Assembly: GCA_964390565.1 (NCBI GenBank)
Contig: CAYMII010000001.1
Location: forward strand, 108,595 to 172,594
Direction: 5' to 3'
Source of the DNA: UBA8529 sp964390565
GTDB taxonomy: Bacteria; Bacteroidota; Bacteroidia; Bacteroidales; Tenuifilaceae
Length of the DNA stretch: 64,000 nucleotides
Made by a program: the position numbers and the translations under genes. Positions 45,052 through 54,505 of this stretch are shown here, piece after piece (positions within the stretch are counted from its first letter, which is position 1; every line of letters begins with the position of its first letter). The notes below the pieces were generated by a model, which made no database searches, was not told where the DNA came from, and saw nothing but the letters and a program-made list of their open reading frames with translations.

Positions 45052-46116
45052 CTAATTTTTAGTAATCGTATATGAGTAAGAGCCAACAGGACTTACAGGA
45101 GGTTTAAGGTTTAATGTAATTGTATAGTTACCTGCAGTTCCAATAGAAATATTTGCTCCACCTGATTCAAGCGTACCATCAGCACCGCTATCACCATAAT
45201 TGAAGCCATCAGCCCAAGATGCATTTGCTCTAAATTTTAAAGCTCCTGCCGTTAGGTCAGTAGTAATAGTCCAAATATCATTTACGGCATCGTAGGTCAT
45301 ATTTGTATCACTTCCCCAACCACCAGCTGTAGCGTCACCAATAATACCCCATGAGAATTTAGTTGCTTTCCATGACATATCTCCAAGGTTTACCTCTACA
45401 CGATAATAATCAGGTACAGTTGCTACAGTACAATTATTCTCACCATTGGCTATTAATTTACCTGGATTAGCAGGATCATCGCCAATATCGCCAGCCCATG
45501 AACCGGGTGCAAAAATATATTTAAACCCATTGCTACCTATATTTACATACAACTCGTATTTTAATGAAGGTAAATTTTGGAACATACGAGGTGCTGTATT
45601 AGCATTCCAACCATTGAAATCGCCAACCATATAAAGAGGATCTTTTGCAAGGTATGGGGTTACAGTATAAGCAACAACATCAGAGTATAATGTATCGTTT
45701 GGAAGTTCAGCATCAGGAATATATGCCATAATCCTAAATTCAATATCATTTTCAGTTTCAGCGGTTAGCCCCATTGCAGTGAATTTGGTATTCAATCCAC
45801 CAACTGTTATAATTATTGAATCAATACTCGAATTAGCAATTGAAAATGGAGAGGCAAAATCGTTTCCATCCATGTCAGCCTGCAGAACATACTGAACGGG
45901 AATGTTAATTCCATAATCAGCCTTTTCCCAGTTAAATATTAGGGTGTCGCTAGCATTTGCCTTTAGAAGAACAACGTTAGCACCAGTAGTTGGGTTAGTT
46001 AATACCGGCTCAAGGTAGGTGGTATCGCCACCAATTTGAGGTCCATCCTCTTTCTCGCATGAGATCAGCAGAGAAAGCCCAATTACTATAAATAAGAGAT
46101 ATAAGTATTTTTTCAT
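45052..46116 (-). CDS. susE: SusE-like surface starch-binding lipoprotein
   Basis: A 354-residue lipoprotein (lipobox LLISC, Cys20). The SusE N-terminal domain (PVLTNPTTGANVVLLKANASDTLIFNW) is followed by two carbohydrate-binding modules of the SusE/SusF kind: one at about 165-255 (MVGDFNGWNANTAPRMF) and one at about 260-354 (WGIIGDATAGGWGSDTNM). SusE-type proteins hold oligosaccharides at the cell surface near SusCD. It starts 11 bp after the susD stop, in one operon. Confidence 0.92.
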   Translation of the reverse strand: MKKYLYLLFIVIGLSLLISCEKEDGPQIGGDTTYLEPVLTNPTTGANVVLLKANASDTLIFNWEKADYGINIPVQYVLQADMDGNDFASPFSIANSSIDSIIITVGGLNTKFTAMGLTAETENDIEFRIMAYIPDAELPNDTLYSDVVAYTVTPYLAKDPLYMVGDFNGWNANTAPRMFQNLPSLKYELYVNIGSNGFKYIFAPGSWAGDIGDDPANPGKLIANGENNCTVATVPDYYRVEVNLGDMSWKATKFSWGIIGDATAGGWGSDTNMTYDAVNDIWTITTDLTAGALKFRANASWADGFNYGDSGADGTLESGGANISIGTAGNYTITLNLKPPVSPVGSYSYTITKN

Positions 46117-46127
46117 GATGATTTATT

Positions 46128-47720
46128 TTAGTAACCTGGATTTTGAGTTAGTTTTGGATTTGCATTAATTTCAGCTGCTGGAATTGGGTAAAGATCACGT
46201 GTTGCAGCAACAGATGTACCTGCCTTAACGTTTCCTTTCCAAGGCCAAACATAGGAAGTATTACTAAATTTACCATGTCTAATTAGGTCGGTTCTTCTTG
46301 TGCACTCCCAGTACATTTCACGAGCACGCTCATCGAGTATGAAATTTTCGGTAAGATCTCCTAGAACAACATCTCCAGTGTTATCCCCATAAGCTCTGAA
46401 TCGAAGGTCATTAATATAGCCAAGTGCAATAGAGCCAGTTCCGCTACCAGCCATAATATAAGCCTCAGCGTACATTAAGTAAGCATCAGCTAATCTGAAA
46501 ATTGGAAAATCGGTGTCAACAAAATCTGGATGGTAGTGTTCGGGTTGCGTTCCTGCTTTCGTTAGATTTTTAAATTTAGTTATTGCCACACCGTGTTGGA
46601 AATTGCCTACATCATCAATATCCAATGTTTGTCCGCTAGTCCAAAACATTGCTCTTTTATCGGTTGCGCCAGAAGGATCAGCAAATTTATCATACAACCC
46701 TTTGGTTGCTCTGATTCCACCCCAACCACCGCCAACGCCATAATCTGCCGCAGGCATTGATCCTCCAACTTGAGCGTGGATAACAAAATTTAATCCACCC
46801 CAGGTTTGGGTATATAAACCATCGTGAGCAAAACAGAAAATAATTTCAGGGCTAGTATTGTTATCTGCTAAAAAGTTATTTTCGTATTCAGGAGCAAGAG
46901 TGTATCCACTTGTAATAGTTTTAAGACTATAAATTGAACAGTCATTATACCTTTCGGTGCCTGTATACACCTCAGCGTTCAAGTATAACTTTGCAAGAAG
47001 TAACCAAGCTGCAGCTTTATCAACCCTAGCATACTCATTGGTTTTTGGTTCATAAAGGTTGCCGTTATCGCCTGAAATTTCTAATAACTCAGATTCAACA
47101 TACTCAAAAAGAAATGTTCTTGATTTTTGAGGAGGAAAGTAAGAGCCTACAGGATCTGATTCGGTTACGAACGGTACGCTTCCAAATAAATCAATAGCGT
47201 TCCAGTATGCATATGCTCTAATAAATCGGGCTTCATCGCGGAAAGCTCTTACTTCATCAGCATCAGCACCTGTAATTCCTCTATCGCTTAATTTTGAATC
47301 AGATGATTCGCGAATGAACTCGTTGCAAAGGGTAATTTCATAATAAATTCTATAATACAGAGCCAAAATAAAACGGTTTGATGGTGACCAGTTTTGGTTA
47401 TGGAAATCCCACAAACCTTCATCACCCCAACCGCAAATTGCAGTCTCTGTAGATTGCTCTTGGGTAATAAAGATTGTTCTTAAAAAAGAAGAGAAACCTT
47501 CGTCAACACCCTGAACATCACCATAACCACCGTCTCCTTTTCTTCCAGTTAGGGCAAGTCCACCATAAATTTTAGCTAAAAGGCTTTTATAGCCTTCAAC
47601 ATTCGTCAGAACTGTTTGGGAAGAATCGCCCCTAAGAGGAGTAACGTCAAGATCCTTAACGCAGGCAGTAATTCCCAAAAGTAAAGCAAATGTAAGTGTT
47701 AGTATTTTGTACGTTTTCAT
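46128..47720 (-). CDS. susD: SusD/RagB-family surface glycan-binding lipoprotein
   Basis: SusD forms the lid of the SusC channel and binds starch oligosaccharides. The true start at 47720 gives a lipoprotein signal (KTYKILTLTFALLLGITAC). An in-frame ATG 33 bases upstream would overlap the susC stop region and is rejected. Key blocks are ALYYRIYYEITLCNEFI, DEVRAFRDEARFIRAYAYWNAIDLFGSVPFV and the C-terminal DLYPIPAAEINANPKLTQNPGY. At 530 residues it has the usual length. It sits 22 bp after susC. Confidence 0.96.
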   Translation of the reverse strand: MKTYKILTLTFALLLGITACVKDLDVTPLRGDSSQTVLTNVEGYKSLLAKIYGGLALTGRKGDGGYGDVQGVDEGFSSFLRTIFITQEQSTETAICGWGDEGLWDFHNQNWSPSNRFILALYYRIYYEITLCNEFIRESSDSKLSDRGITGADADEVRAFRDEARFIRAYAYWNAIDLFGSVPFVTESDPVGSYFPPQKSRTFLFEYVESELLEISGDNGNLYEPKTNEYARVDKAAAWLLLAKLYLNAEVYTGTERYNDCSIYSLKTITSGYTLAPEYENNFLADNNTSPEIIFCFAHDGLYTQTWGGLNFVIHAQVGGSMPAADYGVGGGWGGIRATKGLYDKFADPSGATDKRAMFWTSGQTLDIDDVGNFQHGVAITKFKNLTKAGTQPEHYHPDFVDTDFPIFRLADAYLMYAEAYIMAGSGTGSIALGYINDLRFRAYGDNTGDVVLGDLTENFILDERAREMYWECTRRTDLIRHGKFSNTSYVWPWKGNVKAGTSVAATRDLYPIPAAEINANPKLTQNPGY

Positions 47721-47742
47721 ATGTATACTTTTTGTGGTATTA

Positions 47743-50691
47743 TTATAAATCAATGCTTAACCCAACGATAAAGGTTCTTGACCTTGGGTAGATGTTATTA
47801 TCGATACCTCCATCAACCTCTGGGTCGAGCCCTGAATACTTGGTAATAGTAAGTACATTTTGAATTGTTGCTGAAACGCGAATATTAGTTTTGCCTTTTA
47901 TCATATTTTTGAATGTATAGCCAAAATTAATATTATCGATTTTTAGGAAAGATGCATTTTCAACATAGAAATCAGAGTAGTACTGAACCGTTTTAAAGTT
48001 ACTCTTTGTAACATCTTTAGGAATGTTGTTAAGGTATGCACCTCCTACGTTCCAATAAATATTATCGTAGTATGCACGTGACGATATATTGTTATTGAAA
48101 ACATAGTTACCTATGTTTGCCCTAGCCGAAATCCCCATATCCCAATTTTTATAATTTACTCTTGAAGAGAATCCTAGAACAAATTTTGGGGCAGCTTGTT
48201 CAAGCCTGTACTTGTTAGTATTATCATCACTTGCAACGGCTGTTCCTTTACCGCTAATATCAACGTATAAGCCCTCGATAGGATTGCCATTAGCATCGTA
48301 AACTTGCTTATTAACAAAAAATGCATTTGTTGGATATCCTACGCTGAGAATTTGAATAGTATTTCCAACTGCACCGGAAATATTACCCGTAAACACACCT
48401 AAGTAGTTAGGATCATTAACTTTGGTTAGATTAGTGATCTCATTTTTATTATAAGTAGCATTTAAACCAACTTCCCAGAAAAGGTCTTTTCTTGCTATCG
48501 GCTTAAAATTAATGCTTAGTTCAATCCCCTTATTTGAAATATCTCCAACGTTTGTAATAAGTGTATTTGAAAAGTTAGTTCCACCAGGAACGGGGATATT
48601 GTTTAAGGCATCTACTGTTTTTCTATCATACAGTTCAATCGAACCATTGACTTTATTGCTAAATAACCCGAAATCAAGACCTATGTTATAGGTTGTTGTT
48701 TCTTCCCACTTTAGGTTAGCATCGTATGCTTGTGGAGTGTAAGGGGTATAGAAAGTGCTTCCGAATTGATATTGGGCATTTGATAGGTTAGGTATATAAT
48801 ATGGTATATAACCATAATCATTCCCTATATCTTGCTGGCCTGTAATACCCCAACCAAATCTTAGCTTAAGGTCTGAAATTGCATTTACATCTTTTAGGAA
48901 AGATTCTTCTTTGATTTTCCATGCTAATGCAACAGAAGGGAATAAGGACCAATGCTCTTTAAATCGAGAAGAACCATCATCGCGGATAGTAGCAGTAAGT
49001 AAATACCTATCTTTAAAGGTATAATTCAGTCTTCCAAAAAACGACACAAGGAAGTTCTCGTTTTCATATGGATCTTTTTTTACAGTAGTTCCTGTTGTTG
49101 TTGTTGAATTACCTTTAGTCCAAAAGTGTTGGTATGAATAACCAGCAGTAACATCAAAAATGCTATATAGCTGTGCTAAGTCTTTTTTATAGTTTAGGTA
49201 GGTGTCAAAAAGATTTGCTTTTCTATCCTGATTGTATTTGCTTTTGTAACCACCAACAGCAGTCTGCCATGCAGCAGTAATTGGTTGAATATTTTCACCA
49301 TCTGAAGAAGTGTAGTCAAATCCCGTTGAAATTTTTAGGTGCAAGTCAGGAAGAAAATGGAATTTATAATCGAGATCTAGATTTCCAATAAAACGATTTG
49401 CGATTGAGGTATTGTCGGTTTGCTCAAGAAGCGCCAATGGATTTGATGGTGCAGTAGTATTTGGAGCTGTACCAGCAGGATTTAACCATGTATAGTAGTT
49501 TCCATAAGCATTAGTTGCATGAATTGGTTGAGTGGGATCGTATGACATTGCCGCTCCAATTGCTCCTGAGTTAGCAAAATTATTGTCGATATTCATGCCT
49601 TTTGCATTAATCCCAATTGTTAAATGATCATCTAATAAACTTGGGTTCAAGGCAACCATAAATGTATGCCTTTTCATATTTGTTAACTTAAGCAAACCAT
49701 TCTGATCGGTATAGCCATAGGATGCTCGATATGGAATTTTATAGCTAGTTCCAGACAAATTGATGTTATGATCTTGCGAAACAGAAGTTCTGAAAATCTC
49801 TTTTTGCCAGTCAGTATTTGCACTACCAAGAGAATTATATGCTGTAGATGTATTTCCATATTTTGTTTCAACAAGTTTTCTAAACTCTTTGCCACTGTAA
49901 ACGTCTAGAAAAGCGGTAGGAGTACTAACAGATACATTTCCGTTATAGCTCACTTTAAAACCTTTTTCACCTTTTTTGGTGGTAATTATTATTACGCCAT
50001 TCGATGCACGTGAACCGTAAATTGCGGTTGCCGAAGCATCCTTGAGTACTGTGAACGATTCAATATCATTAGGGTTAATTAAACTTAATGGATTTCTTAC
50101 CCCTGAAACGCCCTTATTATCAACAGGAAACCCATCAATAACAATTAATGGATCGTTGCTTGCAATTAGAGAAGATCCACCTCTGATTCTAATTGTTGCA
50201 CCAGCACCAGGAGCTCCATCGTTTTGAGTAATTACAACGCCAGATGTTTTCCCTATTAAAAGATCTTGGGGTGAAGAAATAGCCCCTTTGTTAAAATCTT
50301 TTGAGGAAACAGAGGTTATTGAGCCTGTTAAGTCGGTTTTCTTAACTGACCCATAGCCAATTACAACTAATTCTTCTAACGATTCAGAAGCTGCTTTTAA
50401 AACAATATCTATAACAGATCTTCCGTTTACAGGAGTCTCTTCGGGTGTATAGCCAACAAAGCTGAAAACTAAAATGCTATTGGCATCGGCCTGAATAGAG
50501 TACTTCCCGTCTATGTCAGAAGTTGTACCTTTTGTAGAGCCTTTTATCAGAATTGTAACCCCTGGAATAGGACTACCTGCATCGTCTTTAATTAAACCAG
50601 ATACAGCAAGTTCCTGACCAAATGAGAAATTACAATACATGAAAAAGGCTAGTAGGATTAGTAAACTCCTAGTTAAATGCTCTTTCTTCAT
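47743..50691 (-). CDS. susC: SusC/RagA-family TonB-dependent oligosaccharide transporter
   Basis: A 982-residue outer-membrane receptor. A signal peptide (1-25) is followed by the carboxypeptidase-D-like domain (SGLIKDDAGSPIPGVTILIKGS), the TonB box region (EELVVIGYGSVKKTDLTG), the plug (LLIGKTSGVVITQNDGAPGAGATIRIRG, SASATAIYGSRASNGVIIITTKKG-type) and a 22-strand barrel ending in RTFIVGLSIDL. It moves starch fragments into the periplasm using TonB energy. It heads the operon susC-susD-susE-GH13, with LacI-type operators about 100 bp upstream of its start. Confidence 0.96.
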   Translation of the reverse strand: MKKEHLTRSLLILLAFFMYCNFSFGQELAVSGLIKDDAGSPIPGVTILIKGSTKGTTSDIDGKYSIQADANSILVFSFVGYTPEETPVNGRSVIDIVLKAASESLEELVVIGYGSVKKTDLTGSITSVSSKDFNKGAISSPQDLLIGKTSGVVITQNDGAPGAGATIRIRGGSSLIASNDPLIVIDGFPVDNKGVSGVRNPLSLINPNDIESFTVLKDASATAIYGSRASNGVIIITTKKGEKGFKVSYNGNVSVSTPTAFLDVYSGKEFRKLVETKYGNTSTAYNSLGSANTDWQKEIFRTSVSQDHNINLSGTSYKIPYRASYGYTDQNGLLKLTNMKRHTFMVALNPSLLDDHLTIGINAKGMNIDNNFANSGAIGAAMSYDPTQPIHATNAYGNYYTWLNPAGTAPNTTAPSNPLALLEQTDNTSIANRFIGNLDLDYKFHFLPDLHLKISTGFDYTSSDGENIQPITAAWQTAVGGYKSKYNQDRKANLFDTYLNYKKDLAQLYSIFDVTAGYSYQHFWTKGNSTTTTGTTVKKDPYENENFLVSFFGRLNYTFKDRYLLTATIRDDGSSRFKEHWSLFPSVALAWKIKEESFLKDVNAISDLKLRFGWGITGQQDIGNDYGYIPYYIPNLSNAQYQFGSTFYTPYTPQAYDANLKWEETTTYNIGLDFGLFSNKVNGSIELYDRKTVDALNNIPVPGGTNFSNTLITNVGDISNKGIELSINFKPIARKDLFWEVGLNATYNKNEITNLTKVNDPNYLGVFTGNISGAVGNTIQILSVGYPTNAFFVNKQVYDANGNPIEGLYVDISGKGTAVASDDNTNKYRLEQAAPKFVLGFSSRVNYKNWDMGISARANIGNYVFNNNISSRAYYDNIYWNVGGAYLNNIPKDVTKSNFKTVQYYSDFYVENASFLKIDNINFGYTFKNMIKGKTNIRVSATIQNVLTITKYSGLDPEVDGGIDNNIYPRSRTFIVGLSIDL

Positions 50692-50792
50692 AGTTGTTAT
50701 TATTTAAGTTTAGGTATTTAATTTGCTTTGCCAAACTAGTGATAAATTTAAAACTATTTAACACTATAAGCAATTATTAATCAATAATTTAC

Positions 50793-50816
50793 GCAAACGT
50801 TACCGCAAACGTTTGC
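50793..50816. promoter_or_regulatory. Tandem LacI-type operators in the susC-lacI divergent region
   Basis: A perfect 12-bp palindrome GCAAACGTTTGC lies at 50805-50816. Directly beside it, at 50793-50804, is GCAAACGTTACC with two mismatches. The centres are 12 bp apart. The site lies about 100 bp before susC and 120 bp before lacI, so one regulator bound here could act on both. Similar sites precede two other genes in the window. Confidence 0.75.
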
Positions 50817-50911
50817 ATACTGAATAAGTAGGATTTGAACTATATTTTTGATTTTTGAAATGATATTTATCAGCAACACTCTAAAAGATTAAGAGTTTAT
50901 TAAGTTTTTAT

Positions 50912-50919
50912 TAACTTTG
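50912..50919 (+). promoter_or_regulatory. Bacteroidota -7 element before lacI
   Basis: TAACTTTG matches TAnnTTTG, 16 bp before the ATG of lacI. A second match, TATTTTTG, is at 50843-50850. No good -33 element is visible for either. Confidence 0.35.
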
Positions 50920-50935
50920 TTTAAATTAGTAAAGC

Positions 50936-51952
50936 ATGAAGTCGAACCAAGTTACTATCAAAGATATTGCACGCGAATTGGGCATTAGCCCTTCAACCGT
51001 TTCGAGAGCGTTAAAAGATCACCCTGACATTAGTCAGGAAACCAAGAACTTAGTTAACGAGTTAGCGACTAAACTTCATTATAGGCCAAACGTTATTGCG
51101 TTAAGCCTCCGTAGCCAAAAGAGTAATGTCATTGGTGTTATAATCCCTGAGATTGTTCACTATTTCTTTTCTTCTGTAATATCAGGAATTGAAGAGGTTG
51201 CCAATGAGAATGGCTATAGCGTTATGATTAGCCAGTCTAGCGAGGATTATAATAAGGAGGTTGCTACCTGTGACACTTTTTTAAATGGTATTATTGATGG
51301 GCTTTTGGTATCTGTTACAAAAGAAACCAAAGAGTACGATCACCTTAAAAGAATGGAGGAAGAGGGTATTCCTATTGTTTTTTTCGATCGTATGGTTGAA
51401 GAGATTCATGCAGATAGCGTAATCATTGATGATTTAATTGGAGCATATCAAGCCACTGAACACTTAATCATTCAAGGTCGCAGGAAGATTGTTCATTTTC
51501 AAGGACCACAGAATCGATTGATTGGTCAAAATCGATTGAATGGCTATTTAAAGGCCATGTGTGATAATGGTGTTGTAATTGATAAATCGTTGTTGATCCC
51601 TTGCGATAATTTCCATTCGGCAATTATTGAAACTCAAAAGCTGATTGATAATAAAGTTAAGTTTGACTCTATCTTTACCGTAAATGACTTCACTGCTGCT
51701 GGTGCAATGAAGGTTCTTCAAAAGAATGGGCTAAGGATTCCTCAGGATGTATCCGTTGTTGGGTTTGGCGATGATTTAACTGCCGAAATGCTTGATCCTG
51801 CTCTAACAACTGTTAAACAGCCCGGTTTCGAGATGGGTAAAAAGGCTATGGAAATGCTAATTCGTAGGATTAAGCAAGCAAAACCTGAGCCGCCAAAAAC
51901 AGAAATTCTTAAAACAAGTCTAATTGTTAGGGATTCATCAAAGATTAGGTAA
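50936..51952 (+). CDS. LacI/GalR-family transcriptional regulator of the starch/maltose genes
   Basis: A 338-residue regulator. The N-terminal helix-turn-helix (residues 5-26, VTIKDIARELGISPSTVSRALKD) and the hinge (YRPNVIALSLRSQKSNVIGVIIPEI) are typical, followed by the periplasmic-binding-like ligand domain (DGLLVSVTKETKEY, FTVNDFTAAGAMKVLQ, SVVGFGDDLTAEMLDPALTTVKQPGFEMGKKA). It lies between the divergent sus operon and the maltose operon. The GCAAACG palindromes next to its gene are its likely targets. The inducer is probably a maltose-type sugar, by context only. It lacks the two-component or SusR-type regulator used by Bacteroides thetaiotaomicron for starch. Confidence 0.93.
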   Translation: MKSNQVTIKDIARELGISPSTVSRALKDHPDISQETKNLVNELATKLHYRPNVIALSLRSQKSNVIGVIIPEIVHYFFSSVISGIEEVANENGYSVMISQSSEDYNKEVATCDTFLNGIIDGLLVSVTKETKEYDHLKRMEEEGIPIVFFDRMVEEIHADSVIIDDLIGAYQATEHLIIQGRRKIVHFQGPQNRLIGQNRLNGYLKAMCDNGVVIDKSLLIPCDNFHSAIIETQKLIDNKVKFDSIFTVNDFTAAGAMKVLQKNGLRIPQDVSVVGFGDDLTAEMLDPALTTVKQPGFEMGKKAMEMLIRRIKQAKPEPPKTEILKTSLIVRDSSKIR

Positions 51953-51973
51953 GGTTTGTTTATAGCATTATTC

Positions 51974-52006
51974 AAAAGGCAGTTCAAATTTTGGACTGCC
52001 TTTTTT
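51974..52006 (+). terminator. Terminator after lacI
   Basis: AAAAGGCAGT pairs with ACTGCCTTTT, followed by a run of six T's, about 20 bp after the stop. Confidence 0.8.
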
Positions 52007-52066
52007 ATAGATTAAAACTTTTAAAAAATTTATTTTAAAGAAAATTAAAAAAAAATAAATAGTTCC

Positions 52067-52078
52067 GTAAACGATTGA
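52067..52078 (+). promoter_or_regulatory. LacI-type operator before the transporter operon
   Basis: GTAAACGATTGA matches the GCAAACGTTTGC palindrome at 8 of 12 positions and shares AAACGxTTG with the site before the last amylase. It is 133 bp upstream of the MFS start and about 80 bp before the TACTTTTG -7 element. Confidence 0.6.
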
Positions 52079-52158
52079 AATGCCCCTTTCAGGTTTTAAA
52101 ACCCTTATATATAGGCCTTTCTAGAATTTTTAATGATCAATCGAATCTTATTTTTACT

Positions 52159-52166
52159 TACTTTTG
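52159..52166 (+). promoter_or_regulatory. Bacteroidota -7 element before the maltose operon
   Basis: TACTTTTG matches TAnnTTTG, 44 bp before the MFS ATG. It lies downstream of the operator, so the operator sits upstream of the promoter core. Confidence 0.4.
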
Positions 52167-52210
52167 ATTTTCGAGATTAAGAAAAATCACTTTTACCTTA
52201 ATTATATATT

Positions 52211-53716
52211 ATGAGCAAAAGACCCAAACTCACTTTTTGGCAGATTTGGAATATGAGCTTCGGATTTTTAGGAATCCAGTTCGGTTTTGCGCTGCAGAAT
52301 GCCAATGTTAGCAGGATATTCGAAACGCTAGGCGCTAAAATTGATACTATTCCAATTCTTTGGCTTGCTGCTCCATTGACTGGTTTGATTATTCAACCAA
52401 TAATTGGTCATGCAAGCGATAAAACTTGGGGCCGATTTGGTAGAAGAAGACCTTATTTCTTGGTTGGAGCGATTCTTGCATCACTAGCCTTGCTTTTTAT
52501 GCCAAATTCTCCTGTTTTATGGGTAGCTGCTGGTTTGCTTTGGATAATGGATGCATCAATTAATGTCTCGATGGAGCCATTTAGGGCATTTGTTGGTGAT
52601 ATGCTTCCATCGGAACAGCGAACAACTGGATTTGCAATGCAGAGCTTCTTTATTGGAACAGGTGCGTTTGTGGCTTCATCGTTACCTTATATTCTTACCA
52701 ATTGGTTTGATGTTGCAAATACTGCTCCCGTTGGTGAAATACCAATGTCCGTTAAGCTATCATTCTATTTTGGGGGGGCAGTTTTTATTGCAGCAATACT
52801 GATTACTGTTTTATCAACAAAGGAATATCCTCCTGAAAAACTTGATGAATTTGATAAGGCTGAAAAAGAGGCTTTAAAATCCGAAAACAATTCAACTTAC
52901 GAGAAAATAAATACTCCTAAGTTGAAGTTTCAGGTTGGTGTTATTGGTCTTATACTGGGCATTTTATTAAGTATCCTACTCTTTTTTATTCATGTTGAGA
53001 AAGAGGTTTATGTTGGGGCGTTTGGTTTGATAGCTTTTGGTTTACTTGAGATTATTGCCGGTTATTTACAAGGGCATACAAGCAAAGCAAAAGGTTTGGT
53101 TGAAGTGATATCAGACCTTAACACAATGCCCGCAACCATGAGGCAATTAGCTTTTGTGCAATTCTTTTCGTGGTTTGCTCTTTTTGCGATGTGGATTTAC
53201 ACTAATAGAGCGGTAACCAGTCATATTTATGGAACAACTGACCCCACTTCAGCATTATACAACGAGGGCGCTAACTGGGTTGGTTTTTGCTTTGGGATTT
53301 ATAATCTTTTCGCTGCTATTTTTGCATTCTTACTAATAATATTTGCTCGATATACCAGTCGAAAGACTACTCATATGATTGCTCTCTTTGTTGGAAGTAT
53401 CAGCTTTATTTCAATATACTTTATATCAAATCCCAACTTATTGCTATTCTCATTCCTAGGTATAGGATTAACTTGGGCAAGTATTCTTGCCATGCCATAT
53501 GCAATTTTAACAGGCTCTCTACCATCTAAAAAGATGGGGGTTTATATGGGCATTTTTAATTTCTTCATTGTTATTCCTCAAATTCTTGCAGGAAGTATCC
53601 TCGGATATTTGGTAGGAAAGGTATTTCATGACGAAGCAATATACGCACTCGTCCTTGGAGGAATTTCGCTTTTTATAGCTGGAGTTTTAGTGTTGTTTGT
53701 TAAGGATAATAAGTAG
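52211..53716 (+). CDS. MFS sugar transporter, probable maltose/maltodextrin importer (GPH/SLC45-like)
   Basis: A 501-residue protein with about 12 membrane helices. The start MSKRPKLTFWQIWNMSFGFLGIQFGFALQNANVSRIF and the loop GHASDKTWGRFGRRRPYFLVGAIL, with MDASINVSMEPFRAFVGDMLP, are typical of bacterial homologues of plant and animal sucrose carriers found in maltose operons. It should carry maltose through the inner membrane by proton symport. It starts the operon with pgmB and the GH65 phosphorylase, which use cytosolic maltose. Substrate assignment rests on that context. Confidence 0.85.
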   Translation: MSKRPKLTFWQIWNMSFGFLGIQFGFALQNANVSRIFETLGAKIDTIPILWLAAPLTGLIIQPIIGHASDKTWGRFGRRRPYFLVGAILASLALLFMPNSPVLWVAAGLLWIMDASINVSMEPFRAFVGDMLPSEQRTTGFAMQSFFIGTGAFVASSLPYILTNWFDVANTAPVGEIPMSVKLSFYFGGAVFIAAILITVLSTKEYPPEKLDEFDKAEKEALKSENNSTYEKINTPKLKFQVGVIGLILGILLSILLFFIHVEKEVYVGAFGLIAFGLLEIIAGYLQGHTSKAKGLVEVISDLNTMPATMRQLAFVQFFSWFALFAMWIYTNRAVTSHIYGTTDPTSALYNEGANWVGFCFGIYNLFAAIFAFLLIIFARYTSRKTTHMIALFVGSISFISIYFISNPNLLLFSFLGIGLTWASILAMPYAILTGSLPSKKMGVYMGIFNFFIVIPQILAGSILGYLVGKVFHDEAIYALVLGGISLFIAGVLVLFVKDNK

Positions 53717-53768
53717 TAGAAAGTTTTTCATCGGTTAAGTTTTAGAGGTGATTGTTGAGGAAAGGAAA

Positions 53769-53795
53769 GCTGGATGTAACGAGAGTTACTCCAGC
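53769..53795 (+). other. Stem-loop between the transporter and pgmB
   Basis: GCTGGA pairs with TCCAGC, and inside that GTAAC pairs with GTTAC around a GAGA loop. One T bulges. It lies in the 115-bp gap and has no T-run, so it is not a classical terminator. It may be a processing or stabilising element. Confidence 0.55.
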
Positions 53796-53831
53796 AGTTC
53801 CAATCCGAAAATGTTTAAAGAATTCTTTTAA

Positions 53832-54485
53832 ATGATAGATATTAAGGCTTGTATATTCGATTTGGATGGTGTTGTTGTTGATACAGCTAAATACCACTTT
53901 TTAGCATGGAAGCGATTAGCCAAAGATTTGGGCTTCGAGTTTCATGAAAAGGATAATGAACGTTTAAAAGGGATTAGCCGATTAGATTCATTAAACATTC
54001 TTTTGGAGATTGGCGGAGTTAAGCTTAGTAATAATGAAAAGGATCGTTTAGCTGCATTAAAGAATCAATGGTATTTGGAATATATTGATAGGATGACACC
54101 TGAAGAGATTCTTCCTGGGGTAAAGGAATTTATCGAAGAGTTAAAAAACAGTGGCGTAAAGATAGGATTAGGCTCAGCAAGTAAGAATGCAAGTTATATT
54201 CTTGAAAAACTAGGTATCATTCATCTTTTCGAAACCATTGCCGATGGAACAAAGGTACATAATGCTAAACCGCATCCTGAAATCTTCTTATTAGCTGCAA
54301 AAGAGTTAAATGTGTTGCCAGCCCATAGCGTGGTTTTCGAAGATGCTGAGGCAGGAATCGAAGCGGCAATTCGTGGAGGGTTTAGAAGTGTTGGAGTTGG
54401 TGAACCTAAAATTTTAGGTAAGGCAAATGTTGTTATTCCCAATTTTATTGGGATGACAAAGAGCAAACTTTATAGCATGATTTAA
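53832..54485 (+). CDS. pgmB: Beta-phosphoglucomutase
   Basis: A 217-residue HAD-family enzyme that turns beta-glucose 1-phosphate into glucose 6-phosphate. The nucleophile/acid pair is the two Asp of FDLDGVVVDTAKYH (D10 and D12 by position), the cap-domain contact is KGISRLDSL, and GSASKNA and EDAEAGIEAA complete the motifs. It lies directly upstream of the GH65 phosphorylase that makes its substrate. Gap to the next gene is 20 bp. Confidence 0.93.
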   Translation: MIDIKACIFDLDGVVVDTAKYHFLAWKRLAKDLGFEFHEKDNERLKGISRLDSLNILLEIGGVKLSNNEKDRLAALKNQWYLEYIDRMTPEEILPGVKEFIEELKNSGVKIGLGSASKNASYILEKLGIIHLFETIADGTKVHNAKPHPEIFLLAAKELNVLPAHSVVFEDAEAGIEAAIRGGFRSVGVGEPKILGKANVVIPNFIGMTKSKLYSMI

Positions 54486-54505
54486 TAAATCGTAATAATT
54501 AAAAT

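Noticed and set aside
47721..47753. Upstream ATG for susD
   Set aside because: It overlaps the end of susC and would bury the lipoprotein signal.
53717..53831. tRNA-like fold in the transporter-pgmB gap
   Set aside because: Only one bulged hairpin forms; there is no cloverleaf, no T-arm sequence and no CCA end.
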